From positions 310,001 through 374,000 of the forward strand of contig NZ_QTJR01000002.1 of NCBI RefSeq assembly GCF_003382285.1: DNA of 64,000 bases, given 5' to 3'. Both the position numbers and the translations under genes were made by a program. The notes beneath the pieces are model-generated. The model did no database searches and had not been told where the DNA came from. It saw only the letters and a list, made by a program, of their open reading frames with translations. This stretch comes from Lysobacter soli. Lineage in GTDB: Bacteria; Pseudomonadota; Gammaproteobacteria; Xanthomonadales; Xanthomonadaceae. Below are positions 17,391 through 26,184 of this stretch, piece after piece; the stretch's first letter is position 1; each line of letters begins with the position of its first letter.

Positions 17391-18506
17391 GTGGCAGCTC
17401 ATATCAAGGTCGAAGACCTCGCCCTTAAGGTTCCGCTCTACGTCCAGAACGACCGGGAGGCGCGCAGCTGGCGCTCGCTTTTGTTGAGCGCGCTGCTCGA
17501 TCCACCTCATCGCGAATTCCGCACGCTTTTGGACGGAGTGTCGTTCGAGGTCAACGAGGGCGACCGCATCGCGATCCTCGGCCGCAATGGCGCGGGCAAG
17601 TCAACATTGCTGCGCTGCCTCAACGGTGTCTACCAGCCCTCCCGCGGCCGCATCGAGGTCAAGGGCACCTGCCAGGCGCTGTTGAATACGTCGTTGGGTT
17701 TCAACGGCGAGGCGACGGTGAAGGAAAACATCTTCCTGCGCGCCAACGCCATGCGCCTGGAGGCGATTTCGCTGGGCGACATGGTGGCCCCCGTCCTCGA
17801 GTTCGCGGGCCTGAAGGAGAAGGCGAACCATCGCCTGAAGACGCTGTCGGCCGGCCAGAAGATGCGCCTGGGCTTCGCGATCTCCACCGAAATGCAGCAC
17901 GACATCATGCTGCTGGACGAATGGATCGGCGCCGGCGATTCGGAATTCCTCAAGCGCGCCAAGCAGCGCATGCTTGAGCGCATGGGCGGCAGCAAGATCG
18001 TCATGCTCGCCAGCCACAACTTCTCGCTGCTCAAGGACGTGTGCAACAAGGGAATGGTGATGGAAGCGGGGCGAGTGGTGTACTTCGGCCCGCTCGTCGA
18101 AGCGTTCAAGGCTTACCAGGTGCTGGCAGACAGGCCGCCGCCGCATGCGACGGCGGCGGACGATGCGGCGATCGGTTCGGTCGACGAGATATCCGTGCGC
18201 GACGGAAAGCTGCGCATCCGCGGCTGGGCCGTGCAACCGCATGGGGACATGCCGCGCTGGCTCGCCGTCGTCAGTGCCGGCGAGCGCTGGCTGGTGACCG
18301 ATTTCGAGCCGCATGCGCGCCACGACGTGCAGGAAGCGAGGGGGCTGCCGAAGGAATTCGTGGGATTCGATGTGGAAGTGCAGGACGCTCGACTGGAAGA
18401 CTTGAGGCAACTCGGGGGGGTGCTGCAGGTTTACGGGGGAGGGACGCCGGAGAGCTTCGGAGGTCCTTTCAATCTTCAAGCAGGGGTACTCAACGCACTG
18501 CAGTAG
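17391..18506 (+). CDS. wzt: O-antigen exporter ATPase 1 (Wzt-like) with C-terminal beta domain
   Basis: A 371-residue ABC ATPase. Walker A is GRNGAGKST (about 64-72), signature LSAGQ (about 152) and Walker B IMLLDEWIG (about 173). Residues about 255-371 form an extra domain (KLRIRGWAVQPHGDMPRW ... HDVQEARGL ... FVGFDVEV). Wzt proteins with C-terminal domains use them to recognise the capped end of the glycan. This domain differs from that of the second Wzt and resembles the lipoprotein at 25480. It starts with GTG after GAGGGA. A 57-bp gap separates it from the sulfotransferase-coiled-coil gene. Confidence 0.88.
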   Translation: MAAHIKVEDLALKVPLYVQNDREARSWRSLLLSALLDPPHREFRTLLDGVSFEVNEGDRIAILGRNGAGKSTLLRCLNGVYQPSRGRIEVKGTCQALLNTSLGFNGEATVKENIFLRANAMRLEAISLGDMVAPVLEFAGLKEKANHRLKTLSAGQKMRLGFAISTEMQHDIMLLDEWIGAGDSEFLKRAKQRMLERMGGSKIVMLASHNFSLLKDVCNKGMVMEAGRVVYFGPLVEAFKAYQVLADRPPPHATAADDAAIGSVDEISVRDGKLRIRGWAVQPHGDMPRWLAVVSAGERWLVTDFEPHARHDVQEARGLPKEFVGFDVEVQDARLEDLRQLGGVLQVYGGGTPESFGGPFNLQAGVLNALQ

Positions 18507-18563
18507 AGCGGTGCGGAGTCAGGCAAGGCAAAGACGGACCTTTGGGAAGGCGGGGAAAGAACA

Positions 18564-20513
18564 ATGCAGTTGATTGTGCTGGGCATGCATCGCTCGGGCA
18601 CGTCTGTTCTGGCAAGGCTCCTCAACTTGATGGGGGCCTACTTTGGGCCGGAAGGCGCGAGCACCGGGGCAAATAGTGAAAACCCGAAGGGGTTCTGGGA
18701 ACGTCGTGACGTTCGCAATCTGAACGACGCTGTTCTGCATTCCGTCGATTGCGATTGGAACCGCATTGCCAGATTCGACGTGGCCGCGCTTCCGCCCGAA
18801 GTCGTAGCCCGCTTCGGAAAACACGCGTCGCAGCTGATTCTCGAACTGGACGCGCACAGGCCATGGCTGTTGAAGGAGCCGCGCTTGTGTCTGTTATTAC
18901 CGTTGTGGCGAAAATTCCTGGAAGCGCCAGTCTGCGTCCACATCTACCGAAACCCCGTAGAAGTAGCATCGAGCTTGCAGCGACGCAACGGCATTCCGAT
19001 CGAGGTCGGTCTATTGTTATGGGAACGCTACGTTCGCAGCGCGTTGCAGGCGTCCGCAGACTTGCCCCGCGTCGTGGTCTCCCATAGGCACCTCATGGAA
19101 GATCCAGATCAGGCCGCGGCGAAGCTACTGGATGACCTGAAGTCTGCGGGCGTGCAGGGGTTGCGGCTGCCAGCCACGCGCGAGCTCTCCGCGTTCGTTG
19201 AGGAGAAGCTTTACCGAGAGCGCGAGTCCCGCGGCGATCTTAAAAAGTACAAGAACGCGCCGCAGTTAGAGCTATTCGAAGCGGTGTTGGCGAACGGGAA
19301 TATTCCTCGCGAAGGACGCGAGGGGGGAGAAGGGGAGCATATGTTGGCCGCATACGAGGCAGGGCTGCCTCCGGTTACAACGCCTGCAGCGGCGGTGAGC
19401 GAAAAGTCCGACGACTTGCACAGGCGATTGGCGCTGAAAGAACAAGAACTGCAGTTCGTGAAGGATCAGTGCATCCGGCATCAGATGGATGTCGAGCATC
19501 GGGATCGTCTTTTGGCGAGTCACGAACTTGACCGGCAGGCACTGCGTGAAGCGGTGTCTCAGGGGCTAGCGAGTATTGCCACCCGAGAAGCGCGATTGGC
19601 AAGAGCCGAATATGATCTCGCGTCGTTGCAGGATGTTCTCTCGCGCATGCAGGATGAGGCCGGCTGCCGGGATCGGAATATGTCAAGCCTGGAGGCAAGG
19701 AACCTTGAACTTCAGGGTGTCAATGAGGAGCTGCATGCGCGTGTTGTCAGGCATGCGGAAACCGACGAGCGCGTCGCCCAGTTGGAGTCCGAGCTGATCG
19801 ACCTGGAGCGGGCGCGCGACTCTTCACAGGAGCAAGTGAAGGCGCTTCAGCGGGAGTTGATGAATTTTGGGTCGTCGATCCGCACACTGGAGGGCGATCT
19901 TCGAAACGCTGCGAACGATATATCGCGTCATCGGCAGGAGCTCAAGTTGGCCGTCGAAGCAAAGGCCGCCATGGAGCAGGCGCTCGAGCACCGCTACATC
20001 GAGGTAGGTAAATTGACGCAGCTCGTCATCGAGCTGGAAGCGCACGTGTCGCGCCTGCTATCCGAGCAGACAGCGGCATCCAGGGACTTTGAGCTGGAAC
20101 GTTTCGAAGCTGCCAGTTTGCAGAAGCAGACAGAGGCCGAGCTGATCGGTCTGCGCATGAGTCGTTCGTGGCGACTCACTGCGCCGCTGCGCAAGCTGGG
20201 TGGGCTGCTGCGCCCGCGTGCACGGTCGCGAGCTAGCGCCAGCGAAGATCTGGCACCCCAACTTGAGCTGTTGAGCAAGTCTGAATTGTTCGATGAAGGC
20301 TGGTACTTGTGGACGTACCCGGATGTTGCGAAAAGCGGCCAAAACGCTGCCGAGCATTTCATTCGGTTTGGCTCAAATGAGGGCCGCAATCCGAGCGAGT
20401 GCTTCACGACGGTCAATTATCTGAAGAAGAACCCCGATGTGGCGGCGGCCGGTTTGAACCCGCTGCTGCACTACATCGTCTATGGACGGAACGAAGGGCG
20501 AGAGCTGGGCTGA
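18564..20513 (+). CDS. sulfotransferase - long coiled coil - YPDVA-repeat protein
   Basis: A 649-residue protein in three parts. Residues 1-215 are sulfotransferase-like: LIVLGMHRSGTSVLARLLNL is the PAPS phosphate loop, and KEPRLCLLLPLW and YRNPVEVASSL match the second region of the family. Residues about 280-520 are a long, heptad-rich coiled coil without prolines. Residues about 575-649 hold two copies of a repeat with the pattern W-Y-L-x-x-Y-P-D-V-A ... H-Y/F ... G-x-x-E-G-R. The next gene begins with two more copies. The start has a GGGGAAAG site. It follows Wzt 1 directly. I infer a glycan-modifying, possibly chain-capping, enzyme with a ruler-like coiled coil; not demonstrated. Base composition is less GC-rich than the exporter genes. 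Confidence 0.75.
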   Translation: MQLIVLGMHRSGTSVLARLLNLMGAYFGPEGASTGANSENPKGFWERRDVRNLNDAVLHSVDCDWNRIARFDVAALPPEVVARFGKHASQLILELDAHRPWLLKEPRLCLLLPLWRKFLEAPVCVHIYRNPVEVASSLQRRNGIPIEVGLLLWERYVRSALQASADLPRVVVSHRHLMEDPDQAAAKLLDDLKSAGVQGLRLPATRELSAFVEEKLYRERESRGDLKKYKNAPQLELFEAVLANGNIPREGREGGEGEHMLAAYEAGLPPVTTPAAAVSEKSDDLHRRLALKEQELQFVKDQCIRHQMDVEHRDRLLASHELDRQALREAVSQGLASIATREARLARAEYDLASLQDVLSRMQDEAGCRDRNMSSLEARNLELQGVNEELHARVVRHAETDERVAQLESELIDLERARDSSQEQVKALQRELMNFGSSIRTLEGDLRNAANDISRHRQELKLAVEAKAAMEQALEHRYIEVGKLTQLVIELEAHVSRLLSEQTAASRDFELERFEAASLQKQTEAELIGLRMSRSWRLTAPLRKLGGLLRPRARSRASASEDLAPQLELLSKSELFDEGWYLWTYPDVAKSGQNAAEHFIRFGSNEGRNPSECFTTVNYLKKNPDVAAAGLNPLLHYIVYGRNEGRELG

Positions 20514-23500
20514 TGGGCATGTCGGACAAAATCAAACTGATCAAGGAATCGGGCTACTTCGACGAGCAGTGGTATCTCAGCGAGTACCCGGACGTTGCGG
20601 CAATCGGTCTCGATGCCGTTTATCACTACGCTCATTTCGGCGCGCGATTGGGACGACACCCGGGGCCCGGTTTCGACGCGCAATGGTACTTGAGCAGCCA
20701 TGCCGATGTTGCAGAAGCCGGGCTTAACCCCTTGGTTCACTATCTAACGCACGGTCGTTTCGAAGGGCGGGAGATCCGCGGACTCCTTCGCGATGCGGGC
20801 GCTCATAGGGACGCTGCGGGGCAAGCTGACGACAGCAACTGCTTTACCCTGCTGCCGACCGGGAAGGGGCGATTGCCAGACCTGTTCCGCCTGAAAGCGT
20901 CCGAGACAAAGGCCAGCGTCCTAGTCATCTCTAATTGCGAGTCTGTGAGCGAGGTCGGTGCGGCCGAGGGTCTGCTGCGCTCGCTAGGTGATGAGTTCGA
21001 CCTCATCGTGACGTGTCCCATCAGCCTTCCGATCAAGAACGACAATCACGTTTCGTCAGCACACTGCAAACGCAAGGTCACTGTCGTATATCCGGATCGT
21101 TACGATGCTTCAGCGCGCTTCTTGCACCTGGTCGAGTCTGGTTCACTTGCCAAGTACGAGTTCGTGTGCTGGTTTGCTTCTCCGGACAAGGTCACGGCGA
21201 ACGATCAAGAGGTACGGTCGGTTAGCGCAAGGCTGCTCAAAGACCAAGGCGTAGGACTGGCCAGTGACTTGATCGACAACACTTGTGATTCCGTCGCGCC
21301 GGAGGTTCGGAGCTCGCTTGCGAAGTTTCTGAGTCGTCTGGGGCGGAAGATCCCCAGCGGCGCGTTCGATGTCCGTGCAGGTGGCATGCTGTGGATCGAT
21401 CCGCTCCTCCTCTCGCAAATGCGCGCGCTTCGCGTGAGCATCGAGGAATGGGTCGCCGCGGTCAGGGACAGGCACTGTGGAAAGTCGGCCTTGGCATCGC
21501 TGCTCAAGGTGCTTGCCGACGAGTCGGGGATGGAAGCTGTAGTTCTGCGCGGGCTGCGCCGTAACAACGCAGCCCTGAAGACCGCCGCGGGTCAAAAGCA
21601 TCGCGAAGTCAAGGCTATCGCGTTCTACCTGCCGCAGTATCACCCGATTCCCGAGAACGATCAGTGGTGGGGTCCGGGATTCACGGAGTGGCGAAACGTG
21701 ACGCGTGCGCGTCCGCTTTTCCGCAACCACTACCAGCCGAGGGTTCCCTCCGACTTGGGGTACTACGACTTGCGCCTTCCGCAGGTTCAGGAAGCGCAGG
21801 CGCGCTTGGCCCGCGAGCATGGAATTCACGGCTTCTGCTACTACTACTACTGGTTCAACGGCCGGAAGCTGCTCAACTCGCCGATCGAGCAAATGCTCAT
21901 CAACGGTCGCCCCGACTTGCCCTTCTGCGTGTGTTGGGCCAACGAGAACTGGACGCGCAACTGGGACGGGCAGAACCGCCACGTCCTCCTGGAGCAGGAT
22001 TACTCGCTGGAAAGCAACAGGGCTTTCATTCGGGAGATGATCCCGATGATGAAGGATCCGCGCTACATCCGGCATCATGGAAAACCAGTGCTCTTGGTGT
22101 ATCGCATCAGAGTCATCCCTAACTGGCGGGAAACCGCGGAGATGTGGCGCGAGGAGTGCCGCCGCGCCGGCATCGGCGAGATTCATCTCTGCGCCGTGCG
22201 GTTCGGTCTTGAGCCACTTGAAGGTCCTCCCCGGGAGTTTGGTGTCGACTCGTACGTCCTCTTTCCGCCGCATGAAGCCGCGAGGGAAGACGTGCGTGCG
22301 GCTCAGATCGACTTGAATGGGTCTTTCAATGGCGAACTATTTAGTTATGACGCAGTTGTCGAGGCGGATCTGGCGCGCTTCGCCAACGGCTATTCGTGGC
22401 CTGTGCATCGAGGGGCCATGATGGGCTGGGACAACACTGCCCGCCGACTCACCGACTCCCGCATTTTCGCAGGCGCCACGCCAGGTCGATTCCGTCACTG
22501 GCTGAAGAACATCGTCCACCAGGAGTCACAGTTCAACCCGGACGATGAGTCGCTTCTGTTCATCAATGCATGGAACGAGTGGGCGGAAGGCACGTACCTC
22601 GAGCCCGACGAGCGCTTCGGAGACGGCTATCTAAAAGCGGTGAAATCTGTGCTTCGGCCGCCGGCGCAGGAGGTAGTTGCGACAGGCACTAGCGGCAAGC
22701 TCAGCCCGCGCTGGATTCGCGGAGAACGGACACCACAGGAAGAGGTGCCTGCACTGTTGCTCTGCGCGCACATCTCGGGCCATCAGCTATTCGGGGGGGA
22801 GAGGAGCTTCCTGGACGTACTTGATGCGTTGGTCAAAATGAGCGTGAACGTGTACGTCACGTTGCCGAGCGGGAACAATGCCGCGTATGTCGAGGAAGTG
22901 CGCCGTCGTTGTGTTGGGCTCTACGTCTTTCCCTATATGCAGTGGGTGAAGAATCGGCAAGCTGACGAGCGGGTAACCCTCGCCTTCTGCGACATCATCG
23001 CGAAGCATGGGATCACCGTCGTACATGCCAACACTATCGTTCTGGTTGAGCCTCTACTTGCGGCGCGGCGCATGAACAGGATCGCGCTCACGCATGTGCG
23101 GGAGTTGATCACGCTTGACGAATCGCTACGTGCACGCATTGACCTGCCAGTGCAAGCCATCATTAAGACGGTGTTCGAGCGTTCGGATTACATCATCGCC
23201 AACTCACAAGCGACGGCGAATGCATTCCGTAGGATAGGTACTACCTTTACGGTTCCCAACGCGGTTGATCCGGCCGACTTGGACATCAAGAACGAGGTTA
23301 ACGGGCCGGTACGTTTCGCAATCATCAGCAGCAACATTCCAAAGAAGGGTGTGGCCGACTTCATACAGGTTGCGCGACTGTGCGAATCTGTCGAGAACGC
23401 CGAGTTCCTGCTAATAGGGCCGGACAACGATCAGATTACGGCATGGCGCATGGAGCAACGCGCCGGTGGGCTATGTAACGTACGGTTCCTGGGCTACAAG

Positions 23501-24703
23501 GAGAAGCCCATCGAAGCAGTGCGCGAGGCTAACGTCGTCCTGAACCTCTCTCACTTCTCGGAGTCCTTCGGGCGGACGGTGGCAGAGGCCTTGGCAGCCC
23601 GTCGGCCGGTCATCGCCTACGATTGGGGGGCGCTAGGCGAGTTGGTGCAACATGGGGAGACCGGATTTCTGGCTCCGTATTGCGATACCTCTGCGGTGGC
23701 AGCGTTCGTTGCCGAGTTGTGCCGACAGCCGGAGCGGATTCCGGAAATGGGGGAAGCAGGTCGTGCGTTCATTGAGCGCACGTGTACCCCGAAGCAACTC
23801 CATTCAAACCTGCAGAACTCGTATCAGGCGATTTTCGCTGCGGCGCACGGCCGGGAGTTCGCGCCTCCGGCGCGGCCGGTGACGATTGTCATCCCCGTCT
23901 ACAACGCGTGTGAGGAGACTCGGAACTGCCTGAACTCTGTGCTTCGCCACACCGATTTACGAAATGTTTCTCTGCTTGTCATCGACGACGCGAGCACCGA
24001 CCCAGCCGTGACCGAGCTCTTGCGTGATTACGACTCGCTTGAAGAGGTGACTATCGTCCGAAACGAAGAAAACCTCGGTTACACCCGAACGGTTAACAAG
24101 GGTATACGCCTTTCAGCGGAACATGACGTTGTGTTGCTCAACAGCGACACGGTTGTGACGCCGCAGTGGCTGGAGGGGATGAGGTCGACTACTTACTCTG
24201 CAGTAAGGATTGGTACGACCACCGCAATGAGCGATAACGCAGGAGCGTTCTCGTTCCCGATCCCGGGCAAGTCCAATCCGCGCCCATCGTGGATTGCCGG
24301 CGACACTTATGCCGCGCAAATTGTCAGCGCGAGTTCCGGTTGTGCGCCGGTCGAGGTGCCGACTGGTTCGGGCTTCTGCATGTATATCCGCAGGGACTTA
24401 CTGGATGATATCGGGGATTTCGACGAAGTGGCTTTTCCGAGGGGGTACGGGGAAGAAAATGACTTCTGCATGCGGGCGCTGGCAAAGGGGTGGCTGAACG
24501 TGATAAGCCCCTGCGCATTTGTCTTTCACGTCCGCAGCGCGAGCTTCGGCAACCAGAAGGCCGAGCTCGTCCGTCAAGGCGTCGATGTCGTCACGCGTCG
24601 TTACCCGCAGTATGCGCAGCTTACGCGGCAAGCCTTCTCGTCAAAGTCGTTTGACGCCCTGCGTGAGGCGGTAGACACGGCTGTCAGCAAGATGACCATT
24701 TAG
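20513..24703 (+). CDS. multi-domain O-antigen glycosyltransferase (repeats-RgpF-like-WbsX-GT4-GT2)
   Basis: A 1396-residue protein with at least four catalytic-type regions. Residues about 15-88 contain two YPDVA-type repeats. About 130-350 resembles the RgpF rhamnan-synthesis region, weakly. About 365-716 is a WbsX domain (AFYLPQYHPIPENDQWWGPG, FCVCWANENWTRNWDG, FINAWNEWAEGTYLEPD). About 745-1115 is a GT4 glycosyltransferase (HFSESFGRTVAEALAARRPV with the E-x7-E type motif). About 1120-1396 is a GT2 domain (VTIVIPVYN, VIDDASTD, LLNSDTVVTP). It probably adds several sugars of the O-antigen repeat. The ATG overlaps the previous stop in TGATG; a second ATG two codons on is equally possible. Lower GC than its surroundings. 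Confidence 0.88.
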   Translation: MGMSDKIKLIKESGYFDEQWYLSEYPDVAAIGLDAVYHYAHFGARLGRHPGPGFDAQWYLSSHADVAEAGLNPLVHYLTHGRFEGREIRGLLRDAGAHRDAAGQADDSNCFTLLPTGKGRLPDLFRLKASETKASVLVISNCESVSEVGAAEGLLRSLGDEFDLIVTCPISLPIKNDNHVSSAHCKRKVTVVYPDRYDASARFLHLVESGSLAKYEFVCWFASPDKVTANDQEVRSVSARLLKDQGVGLASDLIDNTCDSVAPEVRSSLAKFLSRLGRKIPSGAFDVRAGGMLWIDPLLLSQMRALRVSIEEWVAAVRDRHCGKSALASLLKVLADESGMEAVVLRGLRRNNAALKTAAGQKHREVKAIAFYLPQYHPIPENDQWWGPGFTEWRNVTRARPLFRNHYQPRVPSDLGYYDLRLPQVQEAQARLAREHGIHGFCYYYYWFNGRKLLNSPIEQMLINGRPDLPFCVCWANENWTRNWDGQNRHVLLEQDYSLESNRAFIREMIPMMKDPRYIRHHGKPVLLVYRIRVIPNWRETAEMWREECRRAGIGEIHLCAVRFGLEPLEGPPREFGVDSYVLFPPHEAAREDVRAAQIDLNGSFNGELFSYDAVVEADLARFANGYSWPVHRGAMMGWDNTARRLTDSRIFAGATPGRFRHWLKNIVHQESQFNPDDESLLFINAWNEWAEGTYLEPDERFGDGYLKAVKSVLRPPAQEVVATGTSGKLSPRWIRGERTPQEEVPALLLCAHISGHQLFGGERSFLDVLDALVKMSVNVYVTLPSGNNAAYVEEVRRRCVGLYVFPYMQWVKNRQADERVTLAFCDIIAKHGITVVHANTIVLVEPLLAARRMNRIALTHVRELITLDESLRARIDLPVQAIIKTVFERSDYIIANSQATANAFRRIGTTFTVPNAVDPADLDIKNEVNGPVRFAIISSNIPKKGVADFIQVARLCESVENAEFLLIGPDNDQITAWRMEQRAGGLCNVRFLGYKEKPIEAVREANVVLNLSHFSESFGRTVAEALAARRPVIAYDWGALGELVQHGETGFLAPYCDTSAVAAFVAELCRQPERIPEMGEAGRAFIERTCTPKQLHSNLQNSYQAIFAAAHGREFAPPARPVTIVIPVYNACEETRNCLNSVLRHTDLRNVSLLVIDDASTDPAVTELLRDYDSLEEVTIVRNEENLGYTRTVNKGIRLSAEHDVVLLNSDTVVTPQWLEGMRSTTYSAVRIGTTTAMSDNAGAFSFPIPGKSNPRPSWIAGDTYAAQIVSASSGCAPVEVPTGSGFCMYIRRDLLDDIGDFDEVAFPRGYGEENDFCMRALAKGWLNVISPCAFVFHVRSASFGNQKAELVRQGVDVVTRRYPQYAQLTRQAFSSKSFDALREAVDTAVSKMTI

Positions 24704-24720
24704 ATATCGAAAGGACTCCC

Positions 24721-25419
24721 ATGTCTGCTTCGCCCTCTTGCAACATTTGTGGTTCTACTGAATTTGTCGACGTGAATCATCGACAGCGTGTGCTGTGTGG
24801 GGCGTGTGGCTCATATGAAAGAACTCGCCTTATGAAGCTGCACATCGACGCGCTCGATCTGCCGTCCAGCGCGCGCGTCATGCATTTTGCGCCGGAGCGC
24901 GGTCTTTCCGTCTGGCTGCGAGAGAAGTTTTCCAACTATGTGGCGGGCGATTACGACCTAGAACGGTACTCACATATCCCCGGAATGCTGAAGGTCGATC
25001 TCTGTCAGCGCGACTACCAGCTGCCGGGGCCGTTCGATCTGATCCTGCATTCGCACGTCATCGAACACTTGCCCTGCAACTACACAGCAGTGCTCCTAAA
25101 GCTGCACAAGCTCCTGACGCCAGGGGGGCGGCACCTGTTCTCAATCCCCGTCTACGGCCGTTCATACGAGGAGTCGCTCGCGAGTCTGAGTCACGAAGAA
25201 GCCACGTCCCGCTTCGGGCAGTTTGACCATGTCCGCCGTTTCTCGGCAGCCGACATCGACCGTACAATCGGCGCGATTTTCGATCTCCCCCGGGAATACC
25301 GGCTTACTGATAGCTTTTCAGCTCAGGTGCTGAGGGCTGCCCAAATCCCCGAGGATGCGTGGCAAGGCTATACTGGTCACTCGGTGTTCAGCTTTAGGCG
25401 CGAAGACCTCATCATTTGA
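24721..25419 (+). CDS. SAM-dependent methyltransferase with zinc ribbon
   Basis: A 232-residue class I methyltransferase. An N-terminal zinc knuckle (CNICG ... CGACGSYERTR, residues about 7-37) precedes the Rossmann core, where HFAPERGLSVWL stands in for motif I and FDLILHSHVIEHLPC is the usual motif IV of the Methyltransf_11 group. It is likely to methylate a sugar of the O-antigen or its end. It starts 17 bp after the giant glycosyltransferase and is part of the lower-GC block. Confidence 0.78.
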   Translation: MSASPSCNICGSTEFVDVNHRQRVLCGACGSYERTRLMKLHIDALDLPSSARVMHFAPERGLSVWLREKFSNYVAGDYDLERYSHIPGMLKVDLCQRDYQLPGPFDLILHSHVIEHLPCNYTAVLLKLHKLLTPGGRHLFSIPVYGRSYEESLASLSHEEATSRFGQFDHVRRFSAADIDRTIGAIFDLPREYRLTDSFSAQVLRAAQIPEDAWQGYTGHSVFSFRREDLII

Positions 25420-25479
25420 GAATACTTCGGGACGTGCAAAGTTCCTCCGCAAAATCAACCAATTAACTATAGGGTTCCA

Positions 25480-26052
25480 ATGCGTTCCATGTACATGAAG
25501 GCCGCTATCGCTTCGGCCTGCGCTCTGCTCCTTGCCGCTTGCTCCGAGAAGAGCGAACAGTCGACCGCCAACGTGCAGGGTGCGCAGGCTCCCGCCCCGG
25601 CCGCTGCGCCCACGCCAGTCGCTAAGCCTTCGACGATGCGAGCCATCGACTACCGGCTGAAGGTAGGGGTACAGCAGCACGGCAGCTGCAACATCGAGTC
25701 CCTTAACGGGGTGCTGTTCTGGCCAACCGCGCCGACGGCGCAGCGCGTTTCGACCATCGAGTTCGGCGGTTGGGTAGTGGATGGCGAGGCAAAGAAGGTG
25801 CCTGCCGACGTGAAGCTCCGCATCCAGTCCGCCAACGGCGTAAACGCATGGGAGCAGGATGTGGTGACGCGCGTTGACCGTCCGGACGTGGCGAAGAACC
25901 TAAAGCATGAGGACTTCCTCAAGGCCGGGTTCAAGGTTGCGGTCGACCTGCCGGAACTGGCTCCTGGCGAGTACGTCGTTTACCTTGCGTACCCCACTCA
26001 GAGCGGCGGTGATGCAATCTGCGGAATCGGCAGGCGCTTCACTTTGACGTAA
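25480..26052 (+). CDS. LPS-locus lipoprotein with a beta domain
   Basis: A 190-residue predicted lipoprotein: signal peptide with lipobox LLAAC (Cys about residue 21), a proline/alanine-rich linker (about 30-50), then a small beta-rich domain. The core pattern GGWVVDGE ... VKLRI ... RPDVAKNL ... AGFKVAVDLPELAPGEYVV resembles the C-terminal extension of Wzt 1 (RGWAVQ ... HDVQEARGL ... FVGFDVEV). The role is unknown; a lipid-anchored glycan-binding partner of the exporter is my inference. A 60-bp gap precedes it. ATG codons at 25489 and 25495 are alternative starts. Confidence 0.65.
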   Translation: MRSMYMKAAIASACALLLAACSEKSEQSTANVQGAQAPAPAAAPTPVAKPSTMRAIDYRLKVGVQQHGSCNIESLNGVLFWPTAPTAQRVSTIEFGGWVVDGEAKKVPADVKLRIQSANGVNAWEQDVVTRVDRPDVAKNLKHEDFLKAGFKVAVDLPELAPGEYVVYLAYPTQSGGDAICGIGRRFTLT

Positions 26053-26184
26053 GGCTTCTGCGTCAAAATTAGGGGATTTACCGAGGTGTCCATGCGCGGG
26101 TAGCCTGCGCATGGGCATCTTCGTTTATTGACATTTGTCTCCGTGGCTATCCCGAAGAACTCGGTGCGCGCGGGAGGAGTCCCT

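Noticed and set aside
26128-26184. TTG start for exporter permease 2
   Set aside because: The GTG at 26185 has a much better ribosome site and gives the normal Wzm length.
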